This document shows positions 10,343 through 19,556 of a DNA stretch of 64,000 nucleotides, piece after piece. A program made the position numbers and the translations under genes. Origin of the DNA: Mesorhizobium sp. Root554 (GTDB lineage: Bacteria > Pseudomonadota > Alphaproteobacteria > Rhizobiales > Rhizobiaceae); contig NZ_LMGA01000001.1 of the NCBI RefSeq assembly GCF_001427025.1, positions 2,498,722 through 2,562,721 of the forward strand, given 5' to 3'. The first letter of the stretch is position 1, and each line of letters starts with the position of its first letter. The notes beneath the pieces were generated by a model, which worked only from the letters and a program-made list of their open reading frames with translations, ran no database searches and was not told the DNA's origin.

Positions 10343-10714
10343 ATGCTCAAGGACAAAACCTCGACCGCCATCGTCGCGGTCTCCGACATCGCCCGCGCGA
10401 CAGCGTTCTATCGCGACGTGCTCGGCCTCGAGATCACCGACGACAGCATGGGTGAAGTGGTGGTTTTCCGCACCGGCGACACCTCGCTCGTCGTCTATCG
10501 TTCGGAATACGCCGGTACCAACAAGGCCAATGCCGTGGTCTGGGACGTCGGTGACGAGATCGACACCATCGTCGCCGACCTCGCCGCGAAAGGCGTCACC
10601 TTCGAACACTATGACGGCATGGAATTGCAGGGCGACATCCATGTCGCCGGCAAGATGAAGATGGTCTGGTTCAAGGATCCCGACGGCAACATATTGCACC
10701 TGAACAATATGTGA
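10343..10714 (+). CDS. VOC (vicinal oxygen chelate) family protein
   Basis: A 123-residue glyoxalase/dioxygenase-fold protein. TAIVAVSDIARATAFYRDVLGLE begins the first beta-alpha-beta module, and MVWFKDPDGNILHL ends the domain with the usual metal-site Glu replaced by His/Asn-type residues, so the enzymatic activity is uncertain. A strong Shine-Dalgarno AAGGAGA (10331-10337) fixes the ATG at 10343, although the frame is open upstream. It stands alone, convergent with the SAM-fold gene that ends at 10726. VOC members include glyoxalase I and bleomycin- and fosfomycin-resistance proteins; none is specifically indicated. Confidence 0.85.
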   Translation: MLKDKTSTAIVAVSDIARATAFYRDVLGLEITDDSMGEVVVFRTGDTSLVVYRSEYAGTNKANAVVWDVGDEIDTIVADLAAKGVTFEHYDGMELQGDIHVAGKMKMVWFKDPDGNILHLNNM

Positions 10715-10725
10715 CGCTTGGCCTC

Positions 10726-11400
10726 TCAGCCTCCCTTGGTCGCCAGCCAGATGACATGACGCGCGCCACGTTTGCCGGTGGCGCGCACCTTGACCTCTTC
10801 GACCGAAAAGCCGGCGCGGATCAGCCGGCGGGTGAAGCCGGCATCGGGCGCCGAGGACCAGACGGCGAGAATACCGCCGCCGGTCAGCGCGGCGTGCGCC
10901 TTGCCCAGCCCGGCAAGGTCGTAAAGACGATCGTTCGCACGCCGGGTCAGCCCCTCGGGGCCATTGTCGACATCGAGGAGAATAGCGTCATAGCTCGCCT
11001 TTGCCTGCGCGATCACAGCGCCGACGTCGGCCTCAATGATCGAAACACGCGGATCGTCCAGGCAGCCGGCGAAGATTTCCGCCATCGGCCCACGCGCCCA
11101 TGACACCACCGCCAGCACCAGTTCGGCCACCGCAACGCGCGCATCGGCGGAAAGCCCGGTTAGCGCGGCGCGCAGCGTAAAACCCATGCCGAGACCACCA
11201 ATGAGGAAACTGGCCTGCTTGCGTGAGCCGACCCTCTGGCACGCCAGGCTGGCAAGCGCCTCCTCGGAGCCGCTCAGCCGGCTGTTCATCAGTTCGGTGG
11301 CGCCGAGCATGATGGAGAATTCGCTGCCGCGCCGCTTCAGCCGCAGATCGCCGCCGCCATCGGGCATTTCGGCCCTGTCGAGCTGGATCCAGGGGATCAA
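10726..11400 (-). CDS. Spermidine-synthase-like SAM-fold protein
   Basis: A 224-residue Rossmann-fold protein of the polyamine synthase/methyltransferase type: FLIGGLGMGFTLRAAL is the glycine-rich nucleotide loop, ARVAVAEL the acidic second strand, and YDAILLDVDNGPEGL the active-site Asp region. The N-terminal tetramerisation domain of true spermidine synthases is short, so the activity is uncertain. I place the start at a TTG (11400) that overlaps the stop of the queuosine precursor transporter gene (TTGA) and gives the family-like opening (L/M)IPWIQLD. The next ATG (11367) would remove 11 residues. It is probably translated by coupling with that gene. Confidence 0.78.
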   Translation of the reverse strand: MIPWIQLDRAEMPDGGGDLRLKRRGSEFSIMLGATELMNSRLSGSEEALASLACQRVGSRKQASFLIGGLGMGFTLRAALTGLSADARVAVAELVLAVVSWARGPMAEIFAGCLDDPRVSIIEADVGAVIAQAKASYDAILLDVDNGPEGLTRRANDRLYDLAGLGKAHAALTGGGILAVWSSAPDAGFTRRLIRAGFSVEEVKVRATGKRGARHVIWLATKGG

Positions 11401-12077
11401 GCGGCGACCGTCTTCTGGCTCCAGCGGGCGGCGATGAGCCGGTAGGGAATCAGCGCGAAGACGGCGATGATCAGCTTGACAGAAAGGTCGCCGAGCGCCC
11501 AGGACACCCAGCGCATCGTCTCGATCGGCAGCACACCCAGCAGCGGCGCGGTCTCCAGCGCGAAGGCATCGTTCGGGCCGGAAAAGGCGAAGGCGGCGGA
11601 AAAAGCCACCGAGAAGAACACCACGGTGTCGACGACCGAGCCGGCCAGCGTGCCGAAGATCGGCGCCCGCCACCAGCTCTGCCGGCGCAGCCAGTTGAAC
11701 ACCGTCACGTCAAGAAGCTGCGCGGTGAGAAACGCCGCGCCCGACGCAGCTGCGATGCGCACCAGCCGGTCGGCCGCCGTCTGGAATTCGATCAGGCCGG
11801 CGCGGAACAGCAGCGGCGGCATGACGATCGAACACACGACAGCCGTCATGAAGCCGACAAAGACGATCCGGCGCGCCACCGCGGGCCCGTAGCGGCGATT
11901 GGCGAGGTCGGTCACCAGGAAGGCGAAGGGATAGGTAAAGGCGCCCCATGTCAAAATGTCGGCGAGCGAAAGCCCGCCGACGGTTCCCTGCACGGGAAAC
12001 TGCACGAGGACGTTGGACGCCACCACGACAAGCGCCATGGCGGCCACGAAGGGCAGGTAACGGGAAAAGAAGTTCAT
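11397..12077 (-). CDS. Queuosine precursor transporter (VUT family, YhhQ-like)
   Basis: A 226-residue integral membrane protein with about six hydrophobic helices and the family blocks LADILTWGAFTYPFAFLVTDLANRRYG and FLTAQLLDVTVFNWLR. Members import 7-cyano-7-deazaguanine (preQ0) or preQ1 for the queuosine tRNA modification. The ATG at 12077 opens MNFFSRYLPFV. The stop overlaps the TTG start of the downstream SAM-fold gene, making a two-gene operon. Confidence 0.88.
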   Translation of the reverse strand: MNFFSRYLPFVAAMALVVVASNVLVQFPVQGTVGGLSLADILTWGAFTYPFAFLVTDLANRRYGPAVARRIVFVGFMTAVVCSIVMPPLLFRAGLIEFQTAADRLVRIAAASGAAFLTAQLLDVTVFNWLRRQSWWRAPIFGTLAGSVVDTVVFFSVAFSAAFAFSGPNDAFALETAPLLGVLPIETMRWVSWALGDLSVKLIIAVFALIPYRLIAARWSQKTVAA

Positions 12078-12154
12078 TTTTTTATCCTGGGTAATGGAAC
12101 CAGCGGAGCGAAATCATGCTCCAGGAAAGACGGTCGTCCCCCGCCTTGAACGGA

Positions 12155-12463
12155 TCAGGCTGCCGGCTGCTCGGCCGGCTGGTCAGCCTGCTTCTTGGCG
12201 ATCTGCTTCTTCAGCAGGCGCGCCTTCTGCGACAGCTCGGCCACGTCGGCCTTGGCCAGGAAAGCGTCGAGACCGCCGCGATGCTCGACCGAACGCAGCG
12301 CGTTGGCGGAGATACGCAGGCGCACATTCTGGTTCAGCGCTTCCGAGATCAGCGTCACATTGACGAGATTCGGCAGGAAGCGACGCTTGGTCTTGTTGTT
12401 GGCGTGGCTCACATTGTTGCCGGTCAGAACGGCTTTGCCGGTGAGTTCGCAGGCGCGTGACAT
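12155..12463 (-). CDS. rpmB: 50S ribosomal protein L28
   Basis: A 102-residue L28: the start [33 protein letters not shown] is diagnostic. The C-terminal extension rich in Lys, Gln and Ala (ending DQPAEQPAA) is typical of alphaproteobacterial L28. The frame continues upstream to 12568, but a GAAGGT Shine-Dalgarno sequence precedes the ATG at 12463, which gives the correct protein start. It is transcribed alone; 12464-12716 contains its promoter and that of the divergent DUF3108 gene. Confidence 0.97.
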   Translation of the reverse strand: MSRACELTGKAVLTGNNVSHANNKTKRRFLPNLVNVTLISEALNQNVRLRISANALRSVEHRGGLDAFLAKADVAELSQKARLLKKQIAKKQADQPAEQPAA

Positions 12464-12716
12464 GATGCTAACCTTCAATAACTGTCGAACCAAACTTCGT
12501 GCCCGCGCCGGTCGGCGCGCGGTCTTCCTGAAGCGGCCCATGGAAAAGTTGGCGTTCCATAGGGGCATTTGGCCAAGGCGTCAAGCCGGCGAATGCCGCG
12601 CGGCGCGCTGCAAAGGCCTGCGTATCCACATTAATGCCGGATTTGGCCGGTTGAAACAAGGCGATGGGACATATCGCAATCCCCTGCGGCTTGCGGAAAG
12701 ATAAGGAAATCCGGGC

Positions 12717-13499
12717 ATGGCAGGGCTGGCGAACCTCCTTCTCGCGGCGCTCGTGGTCACGGTGCCGGCGACAGGCAAGCAAGGCGACTATTCGTTCACC
12801 GGCGATTATTCGATCACCTTCCTCGGTCTGCCGGTGGCAAGCTCCACCTTCAACAGTACGTTCAAGGACGGCGCCTATTCGGTGAAGGGCGCCTTTTCGG
12901 CCTCCGGGCTGGCGCGCCTGTTCGACGATACCAAGGGTTCGATCAGCTCGTCCGGCCGCATCGAGGGCGACGATATCAGGCCGAGCCGGTTCCACAGCTC
13001 CTATACATCGGGCAAGAAGGCATCCACCATCGACGTCCGCTTCCAGGGCGGCAATGTCGTCAGTACCGAGGTGACGCCGAAGCCGAAGAAGCGCGGCAGC
13101 GACTGGCTGCCGATCGGCGCCGCGGACCTCAAGGGGGTGGTCGATCCGATTACCGCCACCGTCATCAGCGCCGAAAGCCTGGAAAAGGTCTGCGGCCGCA
13201 CGGTAAAGCTCTACGACAGCGAAATGCGCGCCAATTTGAAGCTGACGCATGATTCCACCGGCTCCATTTCCGTCCAGGGCTATGAGGGGCCGACCGTCAC
13301 CTGCTCCATGCGCTTCGAACCGGTGTCGGGTTACCGCAAGGGCCGCAAGGCGCTGGAATTCCTGCGCAACAAAAGCCGCATCATGGTGACGTTTGCGCCT
13401 CTGGGGCAAACCGGCGTATATGCGCCCATCTACGCCACCGTCGGAACCCAGATTGGCACCATCACCATCCGCGCAAGGCGTTTTGAAGTGACGAAATAG
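12717..13499 (+). CDS. DUF3108 domain periplasmic protein
   Basis: A 260-residue protein with a hydrophobic leader (residues 1-20) and a beta-rich body of the DUF3108 type: YSFTGDYSITFLGLPVASSTF near the start, VVDPITATV in the middle, and repeated short strands to the end. Such proteins are exported and of unknown biochemical function. It lies divergent from rpmB and upstream of an EamA transporter gene, separated from it by 49 bases. Confidence 0.82.
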   Translation: MAGLANLLLAALVVTVPATGKQGDYSFTGDYSITFLGLPVASSTFNSTFKDGAYSVKGAFSASGLARLFDDTKGSISSSGRIEGDDIRPSRFHSSYTSGKKASTIDVRFQGGNVVSTEVTPKPKKRGSDWLPIGAADLKGVVDPITATVISAESLEKVCGRTVKLYDSEMRANLKLTHDSTGSISVQGYEGPTVTCSMRFEPVSGYRKGRKALEFLRNKSRIMVTFAPLGQTGVYAPIYATVGTQIGTITIRARRFEVTK

Positions 13500-13548
13500 G
13501 CGCACTGCGGCGCCGTCGGGAAAGCCCGGCGAATATCTTGGGGGAGAT

Positions 13549-14442
13549 ATGGGGCGCGCGACATTGATCGGCTTCTCGGCAGTCGCCATGTGGGCGCTGC
13601 TGGCGCTTCTCACCGACGCGTCCGGTTCGGTGCCGCCCTTCCTGCTGTCGGCGATGACCTTCGCCATCGGCACCTGCGTCGGGCTGGCCGCGCGGCTGTT
13701 CATGGCTCGTCCTGACCGGCCGGTGAAAATCCCGCCTCAGGTCTGGCTGATCGGCATTGCCGGTCTGTTCGGCTATCATTTCTTCTACTTCACCGCTCTG
13801 CGGAACGCACCGGCGGTCGAAGCCAGTCTCATCGCCTATCTCTGGCCGCTGCTGATCGTTCTGGGATCGGCGCTGATGCCGGGCGAGCGGCTGGCCTGGA
13901 ACCATGTCGCCGGCGCGCTGCTGGGGCTGGCCGGCACTGTCCTGATCGTCACCAAGGGCAGTGGCCTTTCCTTCGAGGCCAACTACGCCTTTGGATATGC
14001 CATGGCCGCGGTATGCGCGCTTTTATGGTCCGCCTATTCGCTGCTGTCGCGCCGGTTTCCATCGGTGCCGACCACAATCGTCACCTGGTTCTGCGCCGCC
14101 ACGGCGATCCTGTCGCTGTTTTGCCATCTTGCGCTTGAGCAGACCGTGCTGCCGGCGACGCCGGGGCAATGGCTGGCCGTGCTTGGCCTCGGCCTGATGC
14201 CGGTCGGCGCCGCCTTCTATGCCTGGGATATCGGCGTCAAGCGCGGCAACATCCAGGTGCTCGGGGCGGCAAGCTATGCCGCGCCCTTGCTGTCGACGCT
14301 GGTGCTGATCGCCACCGGCTTCGCCGAGCCGTCCCTGCGCATTCTCGCTGCCTGCCTGCTCATCACCGGCGGCGCCGTGCTGGCGGCAAAATCGCTTCTG
14401 TTTCGCCACCGCGCCTCGGCTCAAACCGGAGCAAGCGCCTGA
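13549..14442 (+). CDS. EamA / DMT superfamily transporter (YddG-like exporter)
   Basis: A 297-residue protein with about ten membrane helices in two EamA repeats, opening MGRATLIGFSAVAMWALLALL. The second repeat contains LGLMPVGAAFYAWDIGVKRG. The YddG-like members export aromatic amino acids; that substrate is inferred only from overall likeness. A strong Shine-Dalgarno GGGGGAG lies just before the ATG. The stop codon overlaps the start of the YhhN gene by one base. Confidence 0.85.
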   Translation: MGRATLIGFSAVAMWALLALLTDASGSVPPFLLSAMTFAIGTCVGLAARLFMARPDRPVKIPPQVWLIGIAGLFGYHFFYFTALRNAPAVEASLIAYLWPLLIVLGSALMPGERLAWNHVAGALLGLAGTVLIVTKGSGLSFEANYAFGYAMAAVCALLWSAYSLLSRRFPSVPTTIVTWFCAATAILSLFCHLALEQTVLPATPGQWLAVLGLGLMPVGAAFYAWDIGVKRGNIQVLGAASYAAPLLSTLVLIATGFAEPSLRILAACLLITGGAVLAAKSLLFRHRASAQTGASA

Positions 14443-15110
14443 TGCTGTTCCCCGGAGGGATTGAGGCCACTCCCAACGCAACGCTGCTATTCTCGGTCGC
14501 GGCGGCCATAATCTACCTGCTCACGGTCGATATGGGACCGACATTGTCCCGCACCGCGGTGAAGACCCTGTCGATCCTGCTCCTGGCCGGCCTCGCCATC
14601 ACGCAGGACGCGCCGTGGCTGCTGCTCCTGGCGCTGCTGCTCAGCGCGGCGGGCGATGCATTCCTGTCGCGCGACGGCGAACTGCCCTTCATGGCCGGGC
14701 TGGTCAGCTTCCTGGCCGCCCATCTCGCCTATATCGTGCTGTTCCTCGGCAATGGCGAAGGCCTGGGGCTGCTTGCCGGCGAGCCCTGGCGGGCCGCGCT
14801 GGCATTGCTGCTCGTCCTTTTCGCCGTGGCCATGCTTTTCGTGCTATGGCGGCCGGTGGGCAGCGATCTGCGTCCGCCGGTGGCGACCTATATGGTTGCG
14901 CTTCTGGCGATGGCGCTGGCGGCGCTCACCATGCGCTTGCCGCTGGTCGTCTGCGGCGCGCTCCTGTTCATGGCGTCCGACGCCATGCTGGCATGGGAAA
15001 AGTTCGTCGCCCGCCCGCAGGCGTCCTACCGCCCGCTGATGCGCCGCGCCGTGTGGATCACCTACTATGGCGCCCAGTTGGCGATCGTTCTGGCTTTTGT
15101 CCTGGCTTAA
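14442..15110 (+). CDS. Lysoplasmalogenase (YhhN family) membrane protein
   Basis: A 222-residue multi-helix membrane protein of the YhhN/TMEM86 type. The family blocks LLLSAAGDAFLS, FMAGLVSFLAAHLAYIVLF and MASDAMLAWEKF carry the conserved Asp residues in membrane helices. Mammalian TMEM86 members cleave the vinyl-ether bond of lysoplasmalogens; the bacterial substrate is unclear. The frame is open upstream within the EamA gene, but the ATG at 14442 overlaps its stop by one base, so the two genes are coupled. Confidence 0.85.
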   Translation: MLFPGGIEATPNATLLFSVAAAIIYLLTVDMGPTLSRTAVKTLSILLLAGLAITQDAPWLLLLALLLSAAGDAFLSRDGELPFMAGLVSFLAAHLAYIVLFLGNGEGLGLLAGEPWRAALALLLVLFAVAMLFVLWRPVGSDLRPPVATYMVALLAMALAALTMRLPLVVCGALLFMASDAMLAWEKFVARPQASYRPLMRRAVWITYYGAQLAIVLAFVLA

Positions 15111-15119
15111 AGCCCGAAC

Positions 15120-15887
15120 TCAGAAATTGTCCTTGCGCTTTCGGATCTCAGCGAACACCTCGTCGTTCGAAGCATCTTCCATGCCGAGGTTCTTGCGGAT
15201 GGCCGGATCGGCCCAGCGCAGAAACGGATTGGTCGCCAGTTCTTCGCCGATCGTCGTCGGCAGCGTCGGCCGGTCCTCTGCCCGCAGCGCCTCGATCTTC
15301 TTGACGCGTTCCTGCAAAAGCACATTGCCGGGATCGATGGTGAGGGCAAAGCGCGCGTTGGCCAGCGTATATTCATGACCGCAATAGACGACGGTATCCG
15401 GCGGCAGTTCGGAGAGCTTCTTCAGCGATTCGTACATGACCTCGGGCGGCTTTTCGAAAAGCCTGCCGCAGCCCAGTGCAAACAGCGTGTCGGCGGTGAA
15501 AACCACCTTCGACTGCGGGAAATAATAGGATACGTGGCCGGCGGTGTGGCCCGGCGTCTCGATCACCTCGACCTCCTCATTGCCGAAGGCAAGTGTCGAT
15601 CCCTCGACGACCGTGTCGTCAATGCCGGGAATCTTCTCCTGCTCCGCCCGCGGCCCGATGATCTTGAGGCCAAAGCGATCCTTCAGCGCGAGATTGGCCT
15701 CGACATGGTCCGCATGGTGATGCGTCGTCAGGATCAGCCCCGGTGTCCAGCCGGTGCGCTCGATGGCCGCCAGGATCGGCGCCTCTTCCGGCGCATCGAT
15801 CAGCGCCGTCTCGCCGGTCTCGGAATCGTGCACAAGCACGCCGAAATTGTCGCTGCGGCACATGAACTGCTCGACCTGGATCGCCAT
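15120..15887 (-). CDS. gloB: Hydroxyacylglutathione hydrolase (glyoxalase II)
   Basis: Hydrolyses S-D-lactoylglutathione to lactate and glutathione in methylglyoxal detoxification. The 255-residue protein contains the metallo-beta-lactamase motif TTHHHADHVEAN that binds the binuclear metal centre, then GHTAGHVSYYF, and a C-terminal HAGH domain with YCGHEYTLANARFAL. Length is normal. It ends 9 bases from the convergent YhhN gene. Its promoter shares 15888-16007 with the methyltransferase gene, where a perfect palindrome GCCTTATAAGGC lies at 15952-15963. Confidence 0.95.
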   Translation of the reverse strand: MAIQVEQFMCRSDNFGVLVHDSETGETALIDAPEEAPILAAIERTGWTPGLILTTHHHADHVEANLALKDRFGLKIIGPRAEQEKIPGIDDTVVEGSTLAFGNEEVEVIETPGHTAGHVSYYFPQSKVVFTADTLFALGCGRLFEKPPEVMYESLKKLSELPPDTVVYCGHEYTLANARFALTIDPGNVLLQERVKKIEALRAEDRPTLPTTIGEELATNPFLRWADPAIRKNLGMEDASNDEVFAEIRKRKDNF

Positions 15888-16007
15888 CGTCTTTTTCTCC
15901 TTTTTCTGCCGCAGAGATAGGGCGCGCCACGCCCGCTGTCATCCCGTCTTCGCCTTATAAGGCCAAGGTCATTCAACTTTGCCGCATCATGGGTTAGCGT
16001 CCGCCGC

Positions 16008-16781
16008 ATGCATTCGGACATTGTCGATCTCCGTTCCTTCTATGCGAGCCCGCTCGGCAGTCTTGCCGAGCGCTCGATCACCATGGCGCTGTCCTCGATC
16101 TGGGCGAATGTGCCGAACGAGCGGCTGGTCGGTCTCGGCTACACCCTGCCCTGGCTCGAGCGCTTCGGCGCCGATGCCGAACGCGCGCTGGCCTTCATGC
16201 CGGCGACGCAGGGCGCCGTGGTATGGCCGGCGACCGGGCCGGTGGCGACCGCGCTGGTCTTCGACGAGGAACTGCCGCTGGTTGACGCCTCGATCGATCG
16301 AATGCTGCTCGTCCACTCCCTGGAGCACGCCGAAAACCCGCGTGAGACGCTCAACGAAATCTGGCGCGTGCTGTCGCCGGCCGGGCGCGTCGTCATCGTC
16401 GTGCCGAACCGACGCGGCGTCTGGGCGCGTTTCGAACACACGCCGTTCGGTACCGGCAGGCCGTTTTCACGCGGCCAGCTCACCGAACTGCTGCGCGACG
16501 CCAACTTCACGCCCGCCGCCTGGTCGGACGCGCTCTATTTCCCGCCGTCCCAACGCCGCTTCATGATGCGCTTCCAGGGCGTTCTGGAGCGCATGGGCCG
16601 CCGCGCCTGGCCGATCTTCTCCGGCGTCATCGTCGTCGAGGCTCAGAAACGGCTCTATCAGGGCGTGCCCGTGGCGCAGCGCGCCTCCCGGCGCGTCTTC
16701 GTACCGGTGTTGTCGCCGCAGGGCGCCACCGGCATGGGGCGTCAGGGCCGCAAGCACGCAGCATGCCGGAGCCAAGGCTGA
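16008..16781 (+). CDS. SAM-dependent methyltransferase (class I)
   Basis: A 257-residue Methyltransferase_11-type protein. The core reads LPLVDASIDRMLLVHSLEHAENPRETLNEIWRVLSPAGRVVIVVPN, which is the motif II-III region of SAM methyltransferases; the N-terminal nucleotide loop is degenerate (LGYTLPWLERFG). The C-terminal third has VFVPVLSPQGATGMGRQGRK. Such genes next to gloB are familiar in rhizobia, but the substrate is unknown. The BacA-like ABC gene starts one base after this stop, so they form one operon. Confidence 0.83.
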   Translation: MHSDIVDLRSFYASPLGSLAERSITMALSSIWANVPNERLVGLGYTLPWLERFGADAERALAFMPATQGAVVWPATGPVATALVFDEELPLVDASIDRMLLVHSLEHAENPRETLNEIWRVLSPAGRVVIVVPNRRGVWARFEHTPFGTGRPFSRGQLTELLRDANFTPAAWSDALYFPPSQRRFMMRFQGVLERMGRRAWPIFSGVIVVEAQKRLYQGVPVAQRASRRVFVPVLSPQGATGMGRQGRKHAACRSQG

Positions 16782-16782
16782 A

Positions 16783-18585
16783 ATGAGCGACGAAAACAGC
16801 GTGGCGGTCGAGGCCAGCAGCCTGCGCGAACAGGTTTCCGCCGTCCGGCAGGCGCTGGCGGCGTCACCGGTGCGCAAGCCGCTTTACTGGGCGGCGGCGG
16901 GCATCTTCGCCGTCATCATCGCCACGTCGTTCGGACAAATCCTGCTCAACCGCTGGAACCAGCCCTTCTACGACGCCATCCAGCGGCGCGACCTGCAGGG
17001 CTTCCTGCATCAGCTGATGGTCTTCGCCATGATCGCCGGCGGCCTTTTGCTGCTCAACATCGCCCAGCAATGGCTGAACCAGCGGCTGCGGCTTCGCTTG
17101 CGCGAAACGCTGACGCTCGACCTGATCGACCAATGGATGCGGCCGAACCGCGCCTTCCGCCTGACCCATGCGGGCGTCATCGGCGTCAATCCCGACCAGC
17201 GGATGCAGCAGGACGCCGGCCATCTTTCCGATCTGACCACCGATCTCGGCGTCGGCTTGCTGCAGGCCTGCATCCTGCTCGCCTCCTTCGTCGGCGTCCT
17301 GTGGACGCTGTCTTCCGGTTTCGCCTTCCACATCGGCGACCGCACGATCGCCATTCCCGGCTATATGGTCTGGGCAGCGTTCCTGTATGCCGGTCTCGCC
17401 TCGCTGATCAGCTGGCTGGTCGGGCGGCCGCTCATTCAGCTCAACAGCGACCGCTATGCGCGCGAGGCCGAACTGCGCCACTCCATGGTGCGGGTCAACG
17501 AACACATCGACGCCATCGCGCTCGCCCGCGGCGAGGCCGACGAGAAGCGGCGGCTGGAAACCGACCTTGGCGCGGTCCTGGCTGCGATGCTGCGCATCTA
17601 CGGCGCGCAGATCAATCTCGGCTGGGTCACCGACACCTATGGCTGGATCACCGTCGTGGCGCCGATACTGGTCGCCTCGCCGGTCTATTTCGCCGGCGAT
17701 CTGAGCTTCGGCGGGCTGATGATGGCGGTCGGCGCCTTCAACCAGGTGCATTCCTCGCTGCGCTGGTTCGTCAACAACATTGGCGGCATCGCCGACTGGC
17801 GCGCGACGCTGATGCGCGTCGCCGATTTCCGTATGGCGCTTACCGAGACAGACAGCCTGTATGGCGATGAAGAGCGCATCGAGATCGTGGCGAACAAGGA
17901 CGACGCGCTGACCTTCGACGGGCTCGAAATCGTCGCGCCGACCGGCTGCATCAGGCTGAACGAGCCGAAGACCCGCATCGAGGCCGGCGAGCGCGTGCTG
18001 GTCACCGGCGATCCCGGCTCGGGCAAGACGCTGCTGTTCCGCACCGTGGCCGGCCTGTGGCCATGGGGCAAGGGGCGCATCGGCCTGCCCGCCGGGGAAA
18101 CGCCGATGTTCATTTCCCGCACGCCCTATTTTTCACCCGGTACCCTGCGCGAAGTGCTGAACCGGTCCGGCAAGGCCGAAAAGATCGACGACGCGGCGAT
18201 GAAGAAGGCGCTGGCCGCGGTCGGTCTCGACCGGCTTTCCGCCTGGCTCGACCGCAGCGCCCGCTGGGAACACGAACTGAGCGACGACGAGCAACGCCTC
18301 CTCGCCTTCGCCCGGCTTGTCCTGCATAAACCGGCATGGGTCATCATTGACGAGGCGCTGGATACGTTCGACGGCACCCAGACGAAGCAGCTGCTCGCCG
18401 CCATCGACAGGAACCTGCCCAGATCGGCAGTCGTCAACATCGGGCGCAGCCAGCGCAACTACGAATTCTTTCCGAGAACGCTGGATATCGTCAGGGACAC
18501 GGCGGGTCCGGCGCTGAAACCGCCGCATGTCCGTCCGGGCGCCATCGAGCCGCCGCCCAAAACGGTCAAGAAGCGTAAAAGATAG
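16783..18585 (+). CDS. SbmA/BacA-like ABC transporter (permease-ATPase fusion, BclA/YddA type)
   Basis: A 600-residue half-transporter. Residues 1-350 form an SbmA/BacA-type membrane domain (ILLNRWNQPFYDAIQRRDLQGF; NPDQRMQQDA), and residues 370-600 an ABC ATPase. Walker A is GDPGSGKT near residue 408 and Walker B WVIIDEALD near 520. The signature LSDDEQ (about 498) deviates from LSGGQ, and the switch region reads NIGRSQ where an H-loop His is usual. BacA/BclA proteins import antimicrobial and nodule-specific cysteine-rich peptides and are needed for rhizobial survival in some legumes; YddA relatives are uncharacterised. It is co-transcribed with the methyltransferase. Confidence 0.85.
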   Translation: MSDENSVAVEASSLREQVSAVRQALAASPVRKPLYWAAAGIFAVIIATSFGQILLNRWNQPFYDAIQRRDLQGFLHQLMVFAMIAGGLLLLNIAQQWLNQRLRLRLRETLTLDLIDQWMRPNRAFRLTHAGVIGVNPDQRMQQDAGHLSDLTTDLGVGLLQACILLASFVGVLWTLSSGFAFHIGDRTIAIPGYMVWAAFLYAGLASLISWLVGRPLIQLNSDRYAREAELRHSMVRVNEHIDAIALARGEADEKRRLETDLGAVLAAMLRIYGAQINLGWVTDTYGWITVVAPILVASPVYFAGDLSFGGLMMAVGAFNQVHSSLRWFVNNIGGIADWRATLMRVADFRMALTETDSLYGDEERIEIVANKDDALTFDGLEIVAPTGCIRLNEPKTRIEAGERVLVTGDPGSGKTLLFRTVAGLWPWGKGRIGLPAGETPMFISRTPYFSPGTLREVLNRSGKAEKIDDAAMKKALAAVGLDRLSAWLDRSARWEHELSDDEQRLLAFARLVLHKPAWVIIDEALDTFDGTQTKQLLAAIDRNLPRSAVVNIGRSQRNYEFFPRTLDIVRDTAGPALKPPHVRPGAIEPPPKTVKKRKR

Positions 18586-18594
18586 AAAACACCC

Positions 18595-18617
18595 CCAATA
18601 CGGTTCGAGGGTATTGG
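18595..18617. terminator. Stem-loop between convergent ABC transporter and metA
   Basis: CCAATAC (18595-18601) and GTATTGG (18611-18617) form a 7-bp stem with a 9-base loop in the 32-base gap between two convergent genes, ending exactly at the metA stop codon. There is no long T-run on either side, so it is a weak candidate for a bidirectional terminator. Confidence 0.4.
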
Positions 18618-19556
18618 CTAGGCGACCGCCGAATCAGATTCAGCGCCAATATCGTCGATGTCGTACGGCGTCATCTGGTAAACCTGGTTGATCCAGTTGC
18701 CGAACAGAAGATGGGCATGCGAGCGCCAGCGGTTGAGCGGCGGGTTGGTCGGATTGTCACTTGGATAATACTCATGCGGCACCGCGATCTCGACACCGGC
18801 CGCCACGTCGCGGTCGTATTCCTCCTTGAGCGAGGTGGAGTCGTACTCGATGTGGTTGAACATATAGAGCCGGTTGCCTGCCTTCTCGGCGAGCATGCAG
18901 GGGCCGGTCTCCTCCGAATCCATCAAAAGATCGATGCCCCTTCCGGCTGGAAGGTCGGCGCCGCGCACTTCCGTCCAGCGCGAGACCGGAATGGCGAAAT
19001 CGTCGGAAAACCCGGCCAGATAAGGTGAGGCCGGCGCGTGGTTGTGATGCCGGTAAACACCGAAGGCCTTCTTTGCCAGCGTGTGCTTCGGGATACCGTG
19101 GAAATGCCAGGCGGCGGCCATGGCGCCCCAACAGATGAAGAACGACGAAAGGACGTTCGTTGTCGTCCAGTCGAAAATGCGCGTCAGCTCGTCCCAGTAG
19201 GTCACGTCCTCGAAGGGCAGCAGTTCGATCGGCGCGCCGGTGACGATGAAGCCGTCGAACTTGCGGTGCTTCACCTCGTCCCAGGTCTGGTAGAAGCTGA
19301 TGAGATGATCCGCCGAAGTGTTCCTGGCCTTGTGGTTGCCGATGCGCACCAGCGTCAGTTCCACCTGCAGCGGGCTGGCGCCGATCAGCCGGGCGATCTG
19401 CGTCTCGGTGCGAACCTTGTTGGGCATCAGGTTCAACAGGCCGATCTGCAGGGGCCTTATATCCTGACGCAGCGCCGTCTTCTCGTCCATGACGGAGACG
19501 CCTTCATGCGTCAACACTTCCCGGGCGGGAAGCTGATTGGGGATTTTGATCGGCAT
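18618..19556 (-). CDS. metA: Homoserine O-acyltransferase MetA, predicted acetyl-CoA specific (Glu111)
   Basis: Acylates homoserine in the first committed step of methionine synthesis. From the ATG at 19556 (MPIKIPNQ) the 312-residue numbering falls exactly on the family: catalytic Cys142 in FFICWGAM, His235 and Glu237 in FNHIEYD. Residue 111 is Glu ([10 protein letters not shown]). Glu at this position marks acetyl-CoA users, as in Bacillus cereus MetA, while Gly marks succinyl-CoA users, as in Escherichia coli. I therefore predict O-acetylhomoserine, despite the usual succinyltransferase label. The frame is open 6 codons further upstream, but those codons fall outside the alignment. It is controlled by an upstream SAM-II riboswitch and terminator. 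Confidence 0.95.
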   Translation of the reverse strand: MPIKIPNQLPAREVLTHEGVSVMDEKTALRQDIRPLQIGLLNLMPNKVRTETQIARLIGASPLQVELTLVRIGNHKARNTSADHLISFYQTWDEVKHRKFDGFIVTGAPIELLPFEDVTYWDELTRIFDWTTTNVLSSFFICWGAMAAAWHFHGIPKHTLAKKAFGVYRHHNHAPASPYLAGFSDDFAIPVSRWTEVRGADLPAGRGIDLLMDSEETGPCMLAEKAGNRLYMFNHIEYDSTSLKEEYDRDVAAGVEIAVPHEYYPSDNPTNPPLNRWRSHAHLLFGNWINQVYQMTPYDIDDIGAESDSAVA

